This document shows, one piece after another, positions 1 through 12,663 of a stretch of DNA of 64,000 nt (within the stretch, counting starts at the first letter, position 1; every line of letters begins with the position of its first letter). A program made the translations under genes and the position numbers. Source of the DNA: Trichoplax adhaerens (Eukaryota; Placozoa; Uniplacotomia; Trichoplacea; Trichoplacidae); NCBI RefSeq assembly GCF_000150275.1, contig NW_002060944.1, positions 897,072-961,071 on the forward strand, in the 5' to 3' direction. Below the pieces are notes generated by a model. It worked only from the letters and a program-made list of their open reading frames with translations, was not told the origin of the DNA and searched no databases.

Positions 1-3000
1 TCATCGGTTTTTCATGCGTGTTTATTCCTTCACATAGATGCCATTGTATTTCTTAAGTACAAGTTATGGATTAATTATAACTATTGATTGGTTAATGCTA
101 GTGAATACGAAATAGTTTATTTCTGTACAATTATGGAGAGCAATAAAAGCTAGTAACTGTCTACTGCTTTATTCGGTGGAAATAAACAGCTTATGCGTCT
201 TATCAAATATCAACAATCTATTAGATACATTTTACCTTTCGATCTGCATCTCCTATTACATTATGATAATATATGTGCTGGTAATGAAATTATGTAATTA
301 CTTGTAAGCACACGCTTTAATCGTAGCCGTAAAATGCAGAATTTAAAATAATATACCAAATATCCTAATCGTGGATTGGTCGAATAAGAAACAAAATTTC
401 TATATCAAAGCTGGGATGACGACCTAAACTCTAATGCTGCCTATACAAAAATCAACATGAGGTTGATTGTAATATTTTTGTAGCTAGTCGTTGCTAAATA
501 CTATTTAAGACATGTATTAATTTTTGGTTTGTATTACATGATTGGAGAAAGAGGACGAGGACGATTATCTATCTTCTGATGCATTGTCTCCATACGACTG
601 TATGAATAGCTGCTCTCCAGGATTGGCTACGGTATTTCTTCTTCAATGGCAATGATATAGGATTACTATAGAGCAAGGAGCCATTAAAATTCGATGAACG
701 ATGATAAGTTTTAATAGTATTAAGTTACTCATTTGATAAAAATAGCCAATTCTGATATTTTGGTATTTTGTGGACCTTATCAAATAGATGCAAAATATGA
801 TCTATGTGCACTCGGCATATATTATATTCAGTTAGTATTATCAATTATTAAGATATTAAGTATATAAGGCAAGCGTAGAATCTAATTCGATCAAATGCAT
901 GCAACTAAATCGTTTATCAAGTTTTGATGTACTTAGTTTATATATGAAGAAAGAATGTAATAATCGAATTATGATGATTTTTAGAAGCGCAAATTTTTAT
1001 AAATGTCATATTATTTTAAAAATAAAAATTATCATCTTTACAGATACAATTGAATGGTTTTAAAAGATTGTACGAATATAATTAATTCAAGATTATATAT
1101 TATAGATCGTATCTGTTTTGATGTACTGTACATTCGATTACTCGTAAATAGACAATATAAGATTTACATAAAAATTGAACAATAAATGTAGTGTACGAGT
1201 TGATAGCCCTAGGTTCGTAATCCGTCAACTCAAAATTCTGAGTTGTTAAAATCGAGCAAATCCCTCATGTGACACAAAATAGTCAACACCGTATAATTGC
1301 CTGGTAACAGTTAAGTTTATTAACGTACGGGTGTCGTCCGTCGGAGAAGAATTCTAATTTCTTCCCCTCGTAATAACAGTCGAAAATGGCTAAGATAAAC
1401 CGGATAATCGACCTAGCCTCCACGATAACAATTCTATACAACCTATACAAATTCTGATCAATTGCTCCTCTACATAGGAGTCATCAATCACATTAGTACA
1501 TTGCTTAATAACATTACTTAATATGGCTATCAGCTACGGCCTTATATAGCACATATTTTTCAAAGACATACTGTACAGTTCTACACTACATACTAAAACT
1601 GTATTACCTACACAAAACTACTGTAGTTAGCTGAAATCACTATAGCAAAGTACTTTAGCAATAGTCTATCAATACGTCAAATGTGAATTTAGTCCAAGCT
1701 TAGAATAAAATAAGCAGGTATTTAATTCACTGGTCTAAGTCGAATAAACTAAATTCATACTTCGACACATGTTTGTAAGGTAGATCGACAATAAAAAATG
1801 TAGAGCGCAGGAGATTAATCCAATTACTGTAGAAAAGTGAGAAAAGACGAACAACGAATACGATAAAGTAAATTAGGAAAATAATTATTCTTAGTAGTTA
1901 TTAATGTGAGTTGTAAGATACATAGTAGAATACAATTAGTGCTGAAACACTAGATGATACAAAGATAATGATTATACAAACTTGTATCTGTGTTTTAAGA
2001 AGTATACCTATTACAATTTGCGTAAATTTTTGATGTAAGGAATACAACGTTCAACAATTGTCAACCATTTTATCATTTTACTGCCTATACCTGGTGCATG
2101 GCGTATTGCACAATGTCTAACTTCATCCAGTGTGTTCTCTGGTAGGAGGGAATAGAATATTAGCCATCGTCTACAAAATTAAATTTACTTTCGACAATGA
2201 TCATTTGACTGTAGATTACGATATGATTTTGACAGAAGGTGAATAATTTATCTTTCTCATTTGAGATATTATGAATTAAGTAAGAAATATTTACCCGTAT
2301 ACTGGTATACATGTCTAGTATCAGTTTTAACTATGCAATATTGCAGTAAATTAGTAATAGAAATATAGAAAATGTTGTTGCAAAGCGACATAATTAATAA
2401 CAGAAAATGTCTAGTATCCGTTATTATTTCTGCATTGCAATATTTCTATATACTAAACTTGTTATAGACTGTAATTTACATTTACAGGAATCATTTGTAA
2501 ATTATTAGTGGTATCCTACATTACAATCAATTCACATTATTTTAATTTCGCTGATAACAATTGTATGTTACTAATACTTGTGAACATTATAGTAATTGCA
2601 GGTAAAGATAATTGTATTAGATATAGTCTAAATATTAGCAGTATTGTGTACGGTGCAGTAGTGAATAACTGTGTGTACTCAGTTATACATTTTAATCATA
2701 GCATCTACGATATATTTATTTTCAGTAACGGATAAATGTATGTTAAAATAAAAAGTTTCTATAATTGGCTAAAATACGAGTATGTTACTAATTATAATCT
2801 TTATCCTTATAAAAGAATTTGGAAAGTAGTTGGTAACTGCAATTAGTGATAATGGCTGCAGATATCAAGATAAGTATATAGCCAGGTAAGTTTAGATGAT
2901 ATACTAGTTCTTTCTTGTAATCGAATGATGTAAAAATCAAGATCCTAAGCTATACTTTTTACAAAACTTTAATTCTACTTGGTGCATCCCGGTCGACTTA

Positions 3001-5128
3001 ATGTAGCTTTGACAACAAATAAAATAGAGAAACAATCGCACAACAATTCAAAATTTACAAAGAAATAGTCTATCAATCTTTCAAATAGCTTGTTGCTACG
3101 GCTTACAGAAAAAAGTTAACAATTTCACATGCAATCAATTGACCTACAAAGTTATTTATCTTTAACTATTTCTTCAAATATGATTCTTCTGTACTCAAAA
3201 ATTTTATGATTGCAACGTCATTTACAGGCTTCGTAAACTAAATCTCCTTATGCAAATTTGATATCGCACCAAAAATTTTCAAGTTTCCAAATTTACAGCA
3301 AAAATTCAGTTTCACAAAATTCTTACTTACTAAAATTCCCAATCAGAAAATTCAATACTTTTTATTCATCATGCAATGGTTCAAGCCGCTACCTTGCATG
3401 CGTATATAAAATCATATATTCATAGCGTAGTTATGAAATCTGTTGCTATTAATAGAGGAAAATATACGAGGCTATATTCTCTTGCTACATCTTATCATTT
3501 CTGCTCGTAACTGAAGATATAGTAATAAACCACTCAGCCGACTATCAGACATTGCATCACATGTAATAAAATCTACAAGTAAAAACAAATTATAATCTAT
3601 GATCATCATGGTTTACACTTATGCAGCACGCGGTAATAAGTATACTAGTTTTGATAAATAATTGAATTAGTTTATAGTAAAATCATTGTCCTAACATGTA
3701 ATTAATTAATGTAGAAATTGTAATGAAATTCATAATGGTACATGGCTACAAACTACTTGTAAGTACAGTACACGGTATAAAGTTACTGAACCTCTGACAG
3801 GTCTATCAAATGGTAATACTATCTGTTAAATGAGCACATTATCGTAAACCGTCAGCAAAGCGACGGGAGTTTGTACTAGTATTATTCAAATCACGCTTGT
3901 ATTATTGTAACGAAACTTAGTATTGTGATTGTAGACTTTTAGCCATGTTAGTAAGATGCACGGAAGCGTAACTTTCTATATTTATCTTAAGACGTAATTG
4001 GTAACTCGCTACTACAGACTGTCACGGTAGATTCTATGCTATAGTACAGATGACTATATATAGCGAGGTGTTGAGTTACTATTATGGCTAGAGGTAAAAA
4101 TAGAACTGTAATTCATATATTAGGATATGCTTAGTTTACCGTACTTTGACTGCTAAGAATAATATCTACAGAAATACTGTTGTTGTTTCCATATCGGGTT
4201 AATATGGGTCCGCTGTAAAATGTTGCCACTAATAATAATTAGACTATGCGTAAATTAAGGTGGAATGTTGCTATGCTGATTGTGGCTGTGACTGTTATGA
4301 CATGAATATTAGCTGGTAACTTTAGACTATTCAGTTCGTTCTTTCTGGAAGTCCTTCAATAGTCGTTTACGGCTAGAGTAGAGTTGTGTCTAGCTAGTCT
4401 TTGTATTAGACCTAATAAAGTTCTAATTTTCTACAACTTTATAATTGCCGTGATTGGATTTTATCACAATTATGTACATTTCTCGCAGATTGATTTAATG
4501 TACGTACTGATCGTGCATTTCTACGTTGTTCACTTCGCTTTCGCCTATTAGATAGCTAACTAACTGACATTATCCTCTTAGAAGCTTTTTTTGTTGTATG
4601 AAATATAGCAATCAAAAATAACCGGGACAGGGGAACTACAGTAGGATAACACTATGAATTGCATGAGAGCAATAGAACTAATAGTACCTACTGATGTGTA
4701 TCAATCACGAATACCTTCTCCATAATATTTACATAAACCCTATAGATCACTCATTTCTATACCAATTCAAATTTCGTTAAGTAACTTTCGTATTAATATG
4801 TTTACCGAATAAGGATGGTTACTATATACAGTATTAATGGTATGTTAAGGTTGGTAAGCGAAACTGTCAAATATACGTTTATACTCAATTCGTTAATAAA
4901 TTAACAGATAGTATTATCATTCGATATTATATATGTCCCAGTAATAGTAATGTACTATGCTATATTAAGATTAGTTAATGGTCCAAAGCACATTATGATA
5001 ACTAATGTACGGTGATGGACATACCAAGTTAAGATTAGCAGGTACGGTAAGATATCGATAGTGCGGTTCAATGTCCTTAGTACTGGGGTCAATTCTATAC
5101 CAATCATTATAATGTACCTTTAAGGATC

Positions 5129-5153
5129 GCTTGCGTATGCAAGCAAAGCTTGC
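5129..5153. repeat. Overlapping short inverted repeats
   Basis: GCTTGC, GCAAGC and a second GCTTGC occur in a row, separated by 4 and 3 bases. Either pair could form a 6-bp hairpin. No function is evident. Confidence 0.4.
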
Positions 5154-5453
5154 TATGTCGATAACAACCGTTATAAGAAAATGTAACAGTCAAAATGGCT
5201 ATGTAGAAAACTCTATAACGATTCTATGTTTATTCAATTTTCATCAGAGTATTACATCAAATCAAAGTTGAAAGGCCCAGTGGCCACCCTTAGCGATATA
5301 ACGAATACTATTTTAAAAATCAGTACTCTGCAGGAATGACTACCTTAGAGCTATTCGTTTTACATGAAGAAATGTTGAGGTAAAAAGTACTGTAAAAAGA
5401 ACCTTATACTGACCCATTGAAATGAGCCTATAATCACAGTCATCTAACAGTAG

Positions 5454-5461
5454 TATAAATA
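5454..5461 (+). promoter_or_regulatory. Possible TATA box of the TPR gene
   Basis: TATAAATA followed directly by a C-rich run, in the locally GC-richer patch upstream of the TPR start codon at 5843. The distance of about 390 bp would imply a long 5' UTR or an upstream non-coding exon. In AT-rich DNA a chance match is quite possible. Confidence 0.25.
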
Positions 5462-5842
5462 CCCCCCGCGCTGCTCGTTTCAAGGGAGGGTGGGTACTCA
5501 CTCTAGTGGGTAGGATTAAAAGCTTTAGTAGAATGGTGGCGATAATGACGCCTGCGCATTTGCCACATTGGATCGCTGATATTATAATGATGTAGGGAAT
5601 AACTAATGAGCATTAACCAATTGGGGTGTATATGATCACATCAATTTAACAGTATCCTTAACAGAAGTAGACTTTGAAATATCGATTGAACGTTGAAGAT
5701 AGCTATTCTGTAGGTTTCTGTAGATCTATCACAATGGCCATTCGTATAGTTATCTAAATTTAGCGAATACATCGAGAAGAGCATAAAGTACAAATCTATT
5801 TTCTTCTATCCTATCTGTTGGTTCTTATTCAAAACTGAAAAT

Positions 5843-8800
5843 ATGGATAATCTGTCTATGACTATTCGCAATAAAATAGAATCTCTACACAGAAAGGGTC
5901 GGAAGTATCAAAATCGTCAACGTTACAAGCGGGCGATTTATTGTTATAGAAAAGTTATTATTCAAATAAAATCGATACTCAAAGGTAACAATAATGCTCA
6001 TCAACTTGAATATAATGTTCGCCTTGATTTGGCTGATTGTTATAGAGAAAAATATCAATGGATAAAAGCCCGTGAATGGGTTAGTAAAGCAAAGAAATTA
6101 GCTAAACAACTACAAGACGAAGTGAAGATTGCAATGTGCTTGGACAGGCGAGGTGAGATTAAACGACTTGAGGGTAACTGGAGTAGCGCCTTGGCAAATT
6201 TTAAATATTCTCTTGATTTGAAATTGAAATCGTTAGGAAGTGAAAATATCGATGTTAGTGACTCCTATAATAACATTGGCGCTGTATACACTAATCAAGG
6301 CAAGTATGGTAAGGCTTTGGCCATGTATAATAAATCAGTGGAGATTAACTCGAAAATTAAAGGCGAGAATGATGCAGGCGTTGCTACATTATATAACAAC
6401 ATTGGTAGTGTCTATGATAATCAAGGCAAATATGACGACGCTCTATCGATGTATAACGAATCGCTCAAGATTAGAGTAGTAAGACTTGGTGACAATCATC
6501 TTCATGTTACCGACTCCTATAACAACATTGCGCTTGTCTATGATCATCAAGGCAAGTACGATGACGCTCTATCAATGTACAACAAATCGCTCAAGATTAG
6601 ACTAAAAACACTTGGCGATAACCATCCAAGTGTTGCCGAGTCATATAACAACATTGCACTTGTCTATAAGAATCAAGGCAAGTATGACGACGCTCTATCA
6701 ATGTATAACAAATCACTCAAGATTAGACTAGAAATACTTGGTGAAAATCATCCGAGTCTTGCTACGTCATATAACAACATTGGTGGTGTTTATGATAGTC
6801 AAGGCAAGTATGACGACGCTTTATCGATGTATAACAAATCACTCGACATTAGACTAGTAACTTATGGTAACAATCATCCGAGTGTTGCCGACTCATATAA
6901 TAATATTGCAACTGTCTATTGGAATCAAGGCAAGTATAATGACGCTCTAACAACGTATAACGAATCATTCAAGATAAGACTAGCGACACTTGGTGACAAT
7001 CATTCGAGTGTTGCCGACTCGTATAACAACATTGGTGGTGTCTATTGGAATCAAGGCAAGCATGACGACGCTCTACCAATGTTTAACAAATCACTCGAGA
7101 TTAGACTAAAAACACTTGGCGATAATCATCCGAGCGTTGCCGACTCATATAACAACATTGCAAGTGTCTATCATCATCAAGGCAAGTATGATGAGGCTCT
7201 ATCAATGTATAACAAATCACTCAAGATTAGACTAGAAACTCATGGCGACAATCATCCGAGCCTTGCGGAATCATATAACAACATTGGAGGTGTCTATTAT
7301 AATCAAGGTACGTATGATAGCGCTCTATCAATGTATAGCAAATCACTCAACATTACACTGGAAACAACTGGTGACAATCATCTGAGTGTTGCTAACTCAT
7401 ATAACAACATTGGGCTTGTCTATGATACTCAAGGCAAGCATGATAGCGCTCTATCAATGTATAACAAATCACTCAACATTACACTAGAAACTTTTGGCGA
7501 CAACCATCCGAGTGTTGCTACGTCATATAACAACATTGGAAGTGTCTATAAGAATCAAGGCAAGTATGACGACGCTCTAACAATGTATAACAAATCGCTC
7601 AAGATTAGACAAGAAACACTTGGCGACAATCATCCGAGTGTTGCCAAGTCTTATAACAACATTGCGCTTGTCTATAAGAATCAAGGCAAGTACGATGACG
7701 CTCTATCAATGTATAACAAATCACTCAAGATTAGACAAGAAACACTTGGCGATAATCATCCGAGTGTAGCCGAGTCATATAAAGACATCGCGCTTGTCTA
7801 TGAGAATCAAGGCAAGTATGACAACGCTCTATCAATGTATAGCAAGTCGCTAAAGATTACACTAGAAATACTTGGCGATAATCATCCGAGTGTTGCCGAT
7901 TCATATAGCAAAATTGCAACTGTTTATGATCATCAAGGTAAGTATGACGACGCTCTATCGATGTATAACGAATCGCTCAAGATTAGAGTAGTAAGACTTG
8001 GTGACAATCATCTTCATGTTACCGACTCCTATAACAACATTGCGCTTGTCTATGATCATCAAGGCAAGTACGATGACGCTCTATCAATGTACAACAAATC
8101 GCTCGAGATTAGACTAAAAACACTTGGCGATAACCATCCAAGTGTTGCCGAGTCATATAACAACATTGCACTTGTCTATAAGAATCAAGGCAAGTATGAC
8201 GACGCTCTATCAATGTATAACAAATCACTCAAGATTAGACTAGAAATACTTGGTGAAAATCATCCGAGTCTTGCTACGTCATATAACAACATTGGTGGTG
8301 TTTATGATAGTCAAGGCAAGTATGACGACGCTTTATCGATGTATAACAAATCACTCGACATTAGACTAGTAACTTATGGTAACAATCATCCGAGTGTTGC
8401 CGACTCATATAATAATATTGCAACTGTCTATTGGAATCAAGGCAAGTATAATGACGCTCTAACAACGTATAACGAATCATTCAAGATAAGACTAGCGACA
8501 CTTGGTGACAATCATTCGAGTGTTGCCGACTCGTATAACAACATTGGTGGTGTCTATTGGAATCAAGGCAAGCATGACGACGCTCTACCAATGTTTAACA
8601 AATCACTCGAGATTAGACTAAAAACACTTGGCGATAATCATCCGAGCGTTGCCGACTCATATAACAACATTGCAAGTGTCTATCATCATCAAGGCAAGTA
8701 TGATGAGGCTCTATCAATGTATAACAAATCACTCAAGATTAGACTAGAAACTCATGGCGACAATCATCCGAGCCTTGCGGAATCATATAACAACATTGGA

Positions 8801-10012
8801 GGTGTCTATTATAATCAAGGTACGTATGATAGCGCTCTATCAATGTATAGCAAATCACTCAACATTACACTGGAAACAACTGGTGACAATCATCTGAGTG
8901 TTGCTAACTCATATAACAACATTGGGCTTGTCTATGATACTCAAGGCAAGCATGATAGCGCTCTATCAATGTATAACAAATCACTCAACATTACACTAGA
9001 AACTTTTGGCGACAACCATCCGAGTGTTGCTACGTCATATAACAACATAGGAAGTGTCTATAAGAATCAAGGCAAGTATGATGACGCTCTATCGATGTAT
9101 AACAAATCACTCAAGATTAGACAAGAAACACTTGGCGACAATCATCCGAAAGTTGCCAAGTCTTATAACAACATTGCGCTTGTCTATAAGAATCAAGGCA
9201 AGTACGATGACGCTCTATCAATGTATAACAAATCACTCAAGATTAGACAAGAAACACTTGGCGATAATCATCCGAGTGTAGCTGAGTCATACAAAGACAT
9301 CGCGCTTGTCTATAACAATCAAGGCAAGTATGACGACGCTCTATCAATGTATAACAAATCACTCAAGATTAGACAAGAAACACTAGGTGAAAATCATCCA
9401 AATCTTGCCAACTCTTATAACAGCATTGCGCTCGTCTATGATCATCAAGGCAAGTATGACGACGCTCTATCGATGTATAACAAATCACTCGACATTAGAC
9501 TAGTAACTTATGGTAACAATCATTCGAGCGTTGCCGACTCATATAATAATATTGCAACTGTCTATTGGAATCAAGGCAAGTATAATGACGCTCTAACATC
9601 GTATAACGAATCATTCAAGATAAGACTAGCGACACTTGGTGACAATCATCCGAGTGTTGCCGACTCGTATAACAACATTGGTGGTGTCTATTGGAATCAA
9701 GGCAAGCATGACGACGCTCTACCAATGTTTAACAAATCACTCGAGATTAGACTAAAAACACTTGGCGATAATCATCCGAGCGTTGCCGACTCATATAACA
9801 ACATTGCAAGTGTCTATCATCATCAAGGCAAGTATGATGAGGCTCTATCAATGTATAACAAATCACTCAAGATTAGACTAGAAACTCATGGCGACAATCA
9901 TCCGAGCCTTGCGGAATCATATAACAACATTGGACTTGTTTATGATAATCAAGGCAAGCATGATGACGCTCTATCAATGTATAACAAATCACTCAAGTGT
10001 AATGAAGGTTAA
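5843..10012 (+). CDS. Giant tandem TPR protein, kinesin-light-chain type, 30 repeats
   Basis: This is one uninterrupted 1389-residue frame starting at ATG 5843 and ending at TAA 10010-10012. Residues 1 to about 130 form a helical, basic, TPR-like N-terminus. The rest is 30 consecutive 42-residue units of the form G-D-N-H-P-S-V-A-x-S-Y-N-N-I, then V-Y-x-N-Q-G-K-Y-D-D-A-L, then M-Y-N-K-S-L. The last unit is short. This is the TPR signature of kinesin light chains and nephrocystin-3-like proteins, so the product is expected to be a protein-binding solenoid. No NACHT, NB-ARC, kinase or death domain is attached, so its partner and pathway are unknown. It is intronless although every conserved gene around it is heavily spliced. 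Units 2-13 were copied as a block to units 14-25, and units 26-29 copy units 5-8. The repeat family is certain; the cellular role is not. Confidence 0.95.
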   Translation: MDNLSMTIRNKIESLHRKGRKYQNRQRYKRAIYCYRKVIIQIKSILKGNNNAHQLEYNVRLDLADCYREKYQWIKAREWVSKAKKLAKQLQDEVKIAMCLDRRGEIKRLEGNWSSALANFKYSLDLKLKSLGSENIDVSDSYNNIGAVYTNQGKYGKALAMYNKSVEINSKIKGENDAGVATLYNNIGSVYDNQGKYDDALSMYNESLKIRVVRLGDNHLHVTDSYNNIALVYDHQGKYDDALSMYNKSLKIRLKTLGDNHPSVAESYNNIALVYKNQGKYDDALSMYNKSLKIRLEILGENHPSLATSYNNIGGVYDSQGKYDDALSMYNKSLDIRLVTYGNNHPSVADSYNNIATVYWNQGKYNDALTTYNESFKIRLATLGDNHSSVADSYNNIGGVYWNQGKHDDALPMFNKSLEIRLKTLGDNHPSVADSYNNIASVYHHQGKYDEALSMYNKSLKIRLETHGDNHPSLAESYNNIGGVYYNQGTYDSALSMYSKSLNITLETTGDNHLSVANSYNNIGLVYDTQGKHDSALSMYNKSLNITLETFGDNHPSVATSYNNIGSVYKNQGKYDDALTMYNKSLKIRQETLGDNHPSVAKSYNNIALVYKNQGKYDDALSMYNKSLKIRQETLGDNHPSVAESYKDIALVYENQGKYDNALSMYSKSLKITLEILGDNHPSVADSYSKIATVYDHQGKYDDALSMYNESLKIRVVRLGDNHLHVTDSYNNIALVYDHQGKYDDALSMYNKSLEIRLKTLGDNHPSVAESYNNIALVYKNQGKYDDALSMYNKSLKIRLEILGENHPSLATSYNNIGGVYDSQGKYDDALSMYNKSLDIRLVTYGNNHPSVADSYNNIATVYWNQGKYNDALTTYNESFKIRLATLGDNHSSVADSYNNIGGVYWNQGKHDDALPMFNKSLEIRLKTLGDNHPSVADSYNNIASVYHHQGKYDEALSMYNKSLKIRLETHGDNHPSLAESYNNIGGVYYNQGTYDSALSMYSKSLNITLETTGDNHLSVANSYNNIGLVYDTQGKHDSALSMYNKSLNITLETFGDNHPSVATSYNNIGSVYKNQGKYDDALSMYNKSLKIRQETLGDNHPKVAKSYNNIALVYKNQGKYDDALSMYNKSLKIRQETLGDNHPSVAESYKDIALVYNNQGKYDDALSMYNKSLKIRQETLGENHPNLANSYNSIALVYDHQGKYDDALSMYNKSLDIRLVTYGNNHSSVADSYNNIATVYWNQGKYNDALTSYNESFKIRLATLGDNHPSVADSYNNIGGVYWNQGKHDDALPMFNKSLEIRLKTLGDNHPSVADSYNNIASVYHHQGKYDEALSMYNKSLKIRLETHGDNHPSLAESYNNIGLVYDNQGKHDDALSMYNKSLKCNEG
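6431..9454 (+). repeat. 1512-bp tandem duplication (12 TPR units) inside the TPR gene
   Basis: Positions 6431-7942 and 7943-9454 are two copies at an offset of exactly 1512 bp, or 12 x 126 bp. Over the first 1.1 kb I find essentially one substitution, which changes a Lys codon to Glu in the first TPR of the second copy. Differences rise in the last three units. The frame is kept. Confidence 0.95.
9448..9930 (+). repeat. Third partial copy of TPR units
   Basis: About four repeats here match units 5-8 of the array. The spacing is 1134 bp (9 x 126) from the second copy, with a few substitutions. This shows a second in-frame amplification event or gene conversion. Confidence 0.85.
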
Positions 10013-12663
10013 TTTTTAGAATTTTCCTTCAAATTCTTGTATTGTAATTATTCTAGCTTTAAAAATATGACTTATTTGGTTGATTATAATGGTAGATTTT
10101 ACTTAGTATCTTAGTAAATTGTAAACCCGACTGCTTTATTCGGGTTAGAAGTTGCGATAATCCGTAGCATAATTTTTAAGAATCAGATATTATGATTTTT
10201 TAATTCAAGCGATGTATTTAGTTAATAGAATATATGTGTGCTAATTTTGATCATTAATTATAGTAGAAGTTAATGTTACTTTGTAATTTCATACAGTATG
10301 AAGCCAAAACATTTGATCTGGGATTATTGTTTTTTTCTTAGTGTATGCTGTAGAAATGTACAGTTTTAAGCTAAACCATACTTAGTATTAATTTAGTAAT
10401 TTTCGGTAGTCTAGGGTATAATTTATCTTATCATGTGTGTTTGATTGCTAGTTTAATTTTGAGTTCTTAAGAATCATAGCTGGATAGTCTAATACCACCA
10501 CTGCTCTTCGTAGCATATAAATGGTGGCGTAGTTCGGTAATTGAGAGCGGTTGAAGTTAGAGAAGACAAAAATAGTCTAGGATAGTCGTGAGTTATCTCA
10601 TTAATTGATAGTTTAGTTGGTTGAGGCAGTAGTTCTACCCGTATTTTATTACTCATTTAAGAAGTTTTGCTAAATTACGGGTAATGTAAGAAATCGTACA
10701 CCAGGTCAATGAGGAATCTGCCCTAATTGGCAACGTGTTTCCGAATTTTCACCTGAGGTTCCAGGACTTATCAAGGCTCAGTGTGAGAGCAATTTTGGCC
10801 GACAAAAACGTCACAGTCAACAGCTTTGATACTAGAAATGTGGTATTCCAAGAGGCATTGCAATGAACTACAATTTGCTCTTACTTTACTGATTATAAAG
10901 CTACACACTTTAATTATTATCATTATTATCCGTACGACATCAATTTTTTTTAAAGTAAGTTATGATATCATGTCTACTATTGTCATTATTATCCGCGCGA
11001 CAAGAAATCTTTTAAAAAAAAGTTGTAATTTATTTGCAAGATGTAGGAGATATGTATATATTTTACATATATCATTATTACCTATGCAATAAGAATAAAG
11101 TTTTAAAGATAAGTTATAATTTATGTGTTTTCAAAGCTTGGAATTTAAGTATTGCAACACACCTTTTTTGAAGTAAATTGTAATTTATTTTCAAGACAAG
11201 ATATGTACATGTATTATTTCGCATATATTTATATGCAATATAAAATTCGATAAAACGATACCTGATTGTAGGTGAAACTGCACATACTATTTCATAGAAA
11301 TTACACGGCTAATAAAATGGTATGGATGATATAACTAGATCATAAAGTGCAGATTTTGGTGCGTATCTAGGCGAATGCCAGAAATATCATGTTTCAGCGC
11401 TTGACGTTGCTCAAATTTATAGTACTTTAATATGCTAAATTACATGTACAAATTTCTTTGTTCAGTCAATAAACTTTGAATGTTTTGTGCGCAAAAGTAA
11501 AGTACACCACGAAGCTTCTTTAAAATTTCAGCTATAATACTCAGCTGTATAGATTGTGCATGTAAATGCTATTTATATATTTTAGTGCCAAGTACCGTAG
11601 TAGATTCACATATTTTAGGCTGAAAGGCTAGGATTACACTGGCTAGTAATAAAATAAGAAAATGAAATGTGGAACTATTATTGCTTCGTATATAAGATTG
11701 AATATTTATACTAAATATCCTTAAACTCTAAGATATAATAAAGAAAAGAAGGAAACTTAAGCTAATTCCGAACGATATTTACAAACATGTTTATTAAAGT
11801 GATGCCGCAGCAGAAAGATAAAAGAAAAGCAGAATATCGCCAAACTCAAACTAGAGAAGTTAGAAGTAGTTGTAAGCTGTTATAATACATAGTAACCCTA
11901 TATTCCCTGTTATATGTATAACTTTAATAAAGCTATTTTAACTACTTTAGCTGTTGGCATATCCGTTCTTGTGTACCTGAGAGAAGTGGATAGAAGAGAA
12001 CACTATTACAGCTCGTTAACATAGTACACTAGATAAAGAAAGAATTCAAGTAGCACTTAATTGCCCGCTACCCACTTTACACCCATACTTGTTTACTCTT
12101 GGGCTCAACTATAGAGAAAATATCTCATTATAAATTTGCTTGAATTTGCAAACACTCCGTGTGCATCTCTTTTTTGATACCCGTACAGGGACTGTACATA
12201 GCATGAGTCGAATAGATTCAATAGGACATCAGTTGACCACAACTTATATATTAAACAATATATATAAGAACAAATGGATCGATAAATTAATGGATTCTTT
12301 AATATAATCACTAGGCTATTTTTGTTGAATAGGATAATCCACGTAAATCAGCACAGCCTAGCGGTGGCTAATTACAATGAGAACTCCTTTCAGTGCTATC
12401 GCTTATGCTTAGACTGCTACATATATACCTCGATAATTAAAAGTACGAGCGCAACAATTAATATGTGGTAGTAAATCTTCCAGAATAGTCAATAATCTTC
12501 TTGTAATCATAGCATGTCAAAAAAAGCTAGCGGAAAGTCTTTCCATTGTCTCAAAGGATGATAATTTTCAAACGAAAGTATGAATTCATACGATGTGATG
12601 TCTGATCATCATATTTATCCGTAGTATTTTTAGACGAAATTTTTCGCCTCGAAAGGGGAATAC
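10013..12663. other. Intergenic region between the TPR gene and NTAN1
   Basis: No intact gene is visible. It holds a 7-bp stem-loop just after the TPR gene (AACCCGA at 10124-10130 with TCGGGTT at 10140-10146), a Helitron-like relic at 10690-10866, and otherwise AT-rich sequence. The open frames at 10826-11092 and 12105-12311 are low-complexity and look like chance. Confidence 0.55.
10690..10866 (+). pseudogene. Helitron/PIF1-like helicase relic
   Basis: One forward frame ending in a TGA at 10864-10866 reads V-F-P-N-F, then a short stretch, then R-A-I-L-A-D-K-N-V-T-V-N. This follows the conserved Helitron helicase segment in which an F-P-N motif precedes R-A-I-L-x-x-K-N-x-x-V and then a P-G-E loop. 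The P-G-E part is missing and the frame stops, so only a fragment remains. The patch is GC-richer than its surroundings, as expected for former coding sequence. I found no Rep domain or element ends nearby. Family assignment is by remembered motif, not by search. Confidence 0.5.

Larger units (their letters stand above)
1..5842. other. Gene-free AT-rich region
   Basis: No conserved protein segment, RNA gene or mobile element was recognised on either strand. Short open frames such as 2508-2735 are AT-rich and resemble nothing known. Slightly GC-richer patches lie at about 1190-1460 and 5260-5560. The second patch precedes the TPR gene and may hold its promoter. Confidence 0.6.

Noticed and set aside
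520-740. Reverse segment of about 50 open codons rich in Lys/Arg/Ser
   Set aside because: No start codon, no convincing acceptor and no recognised family.
6240-9281. Open frames 6240-6479 and 9054-9281 in a second frame of the TPR array
   Set aside because: Shadow frames created by the repetitive TPR codons; the main frame is unambiguous.
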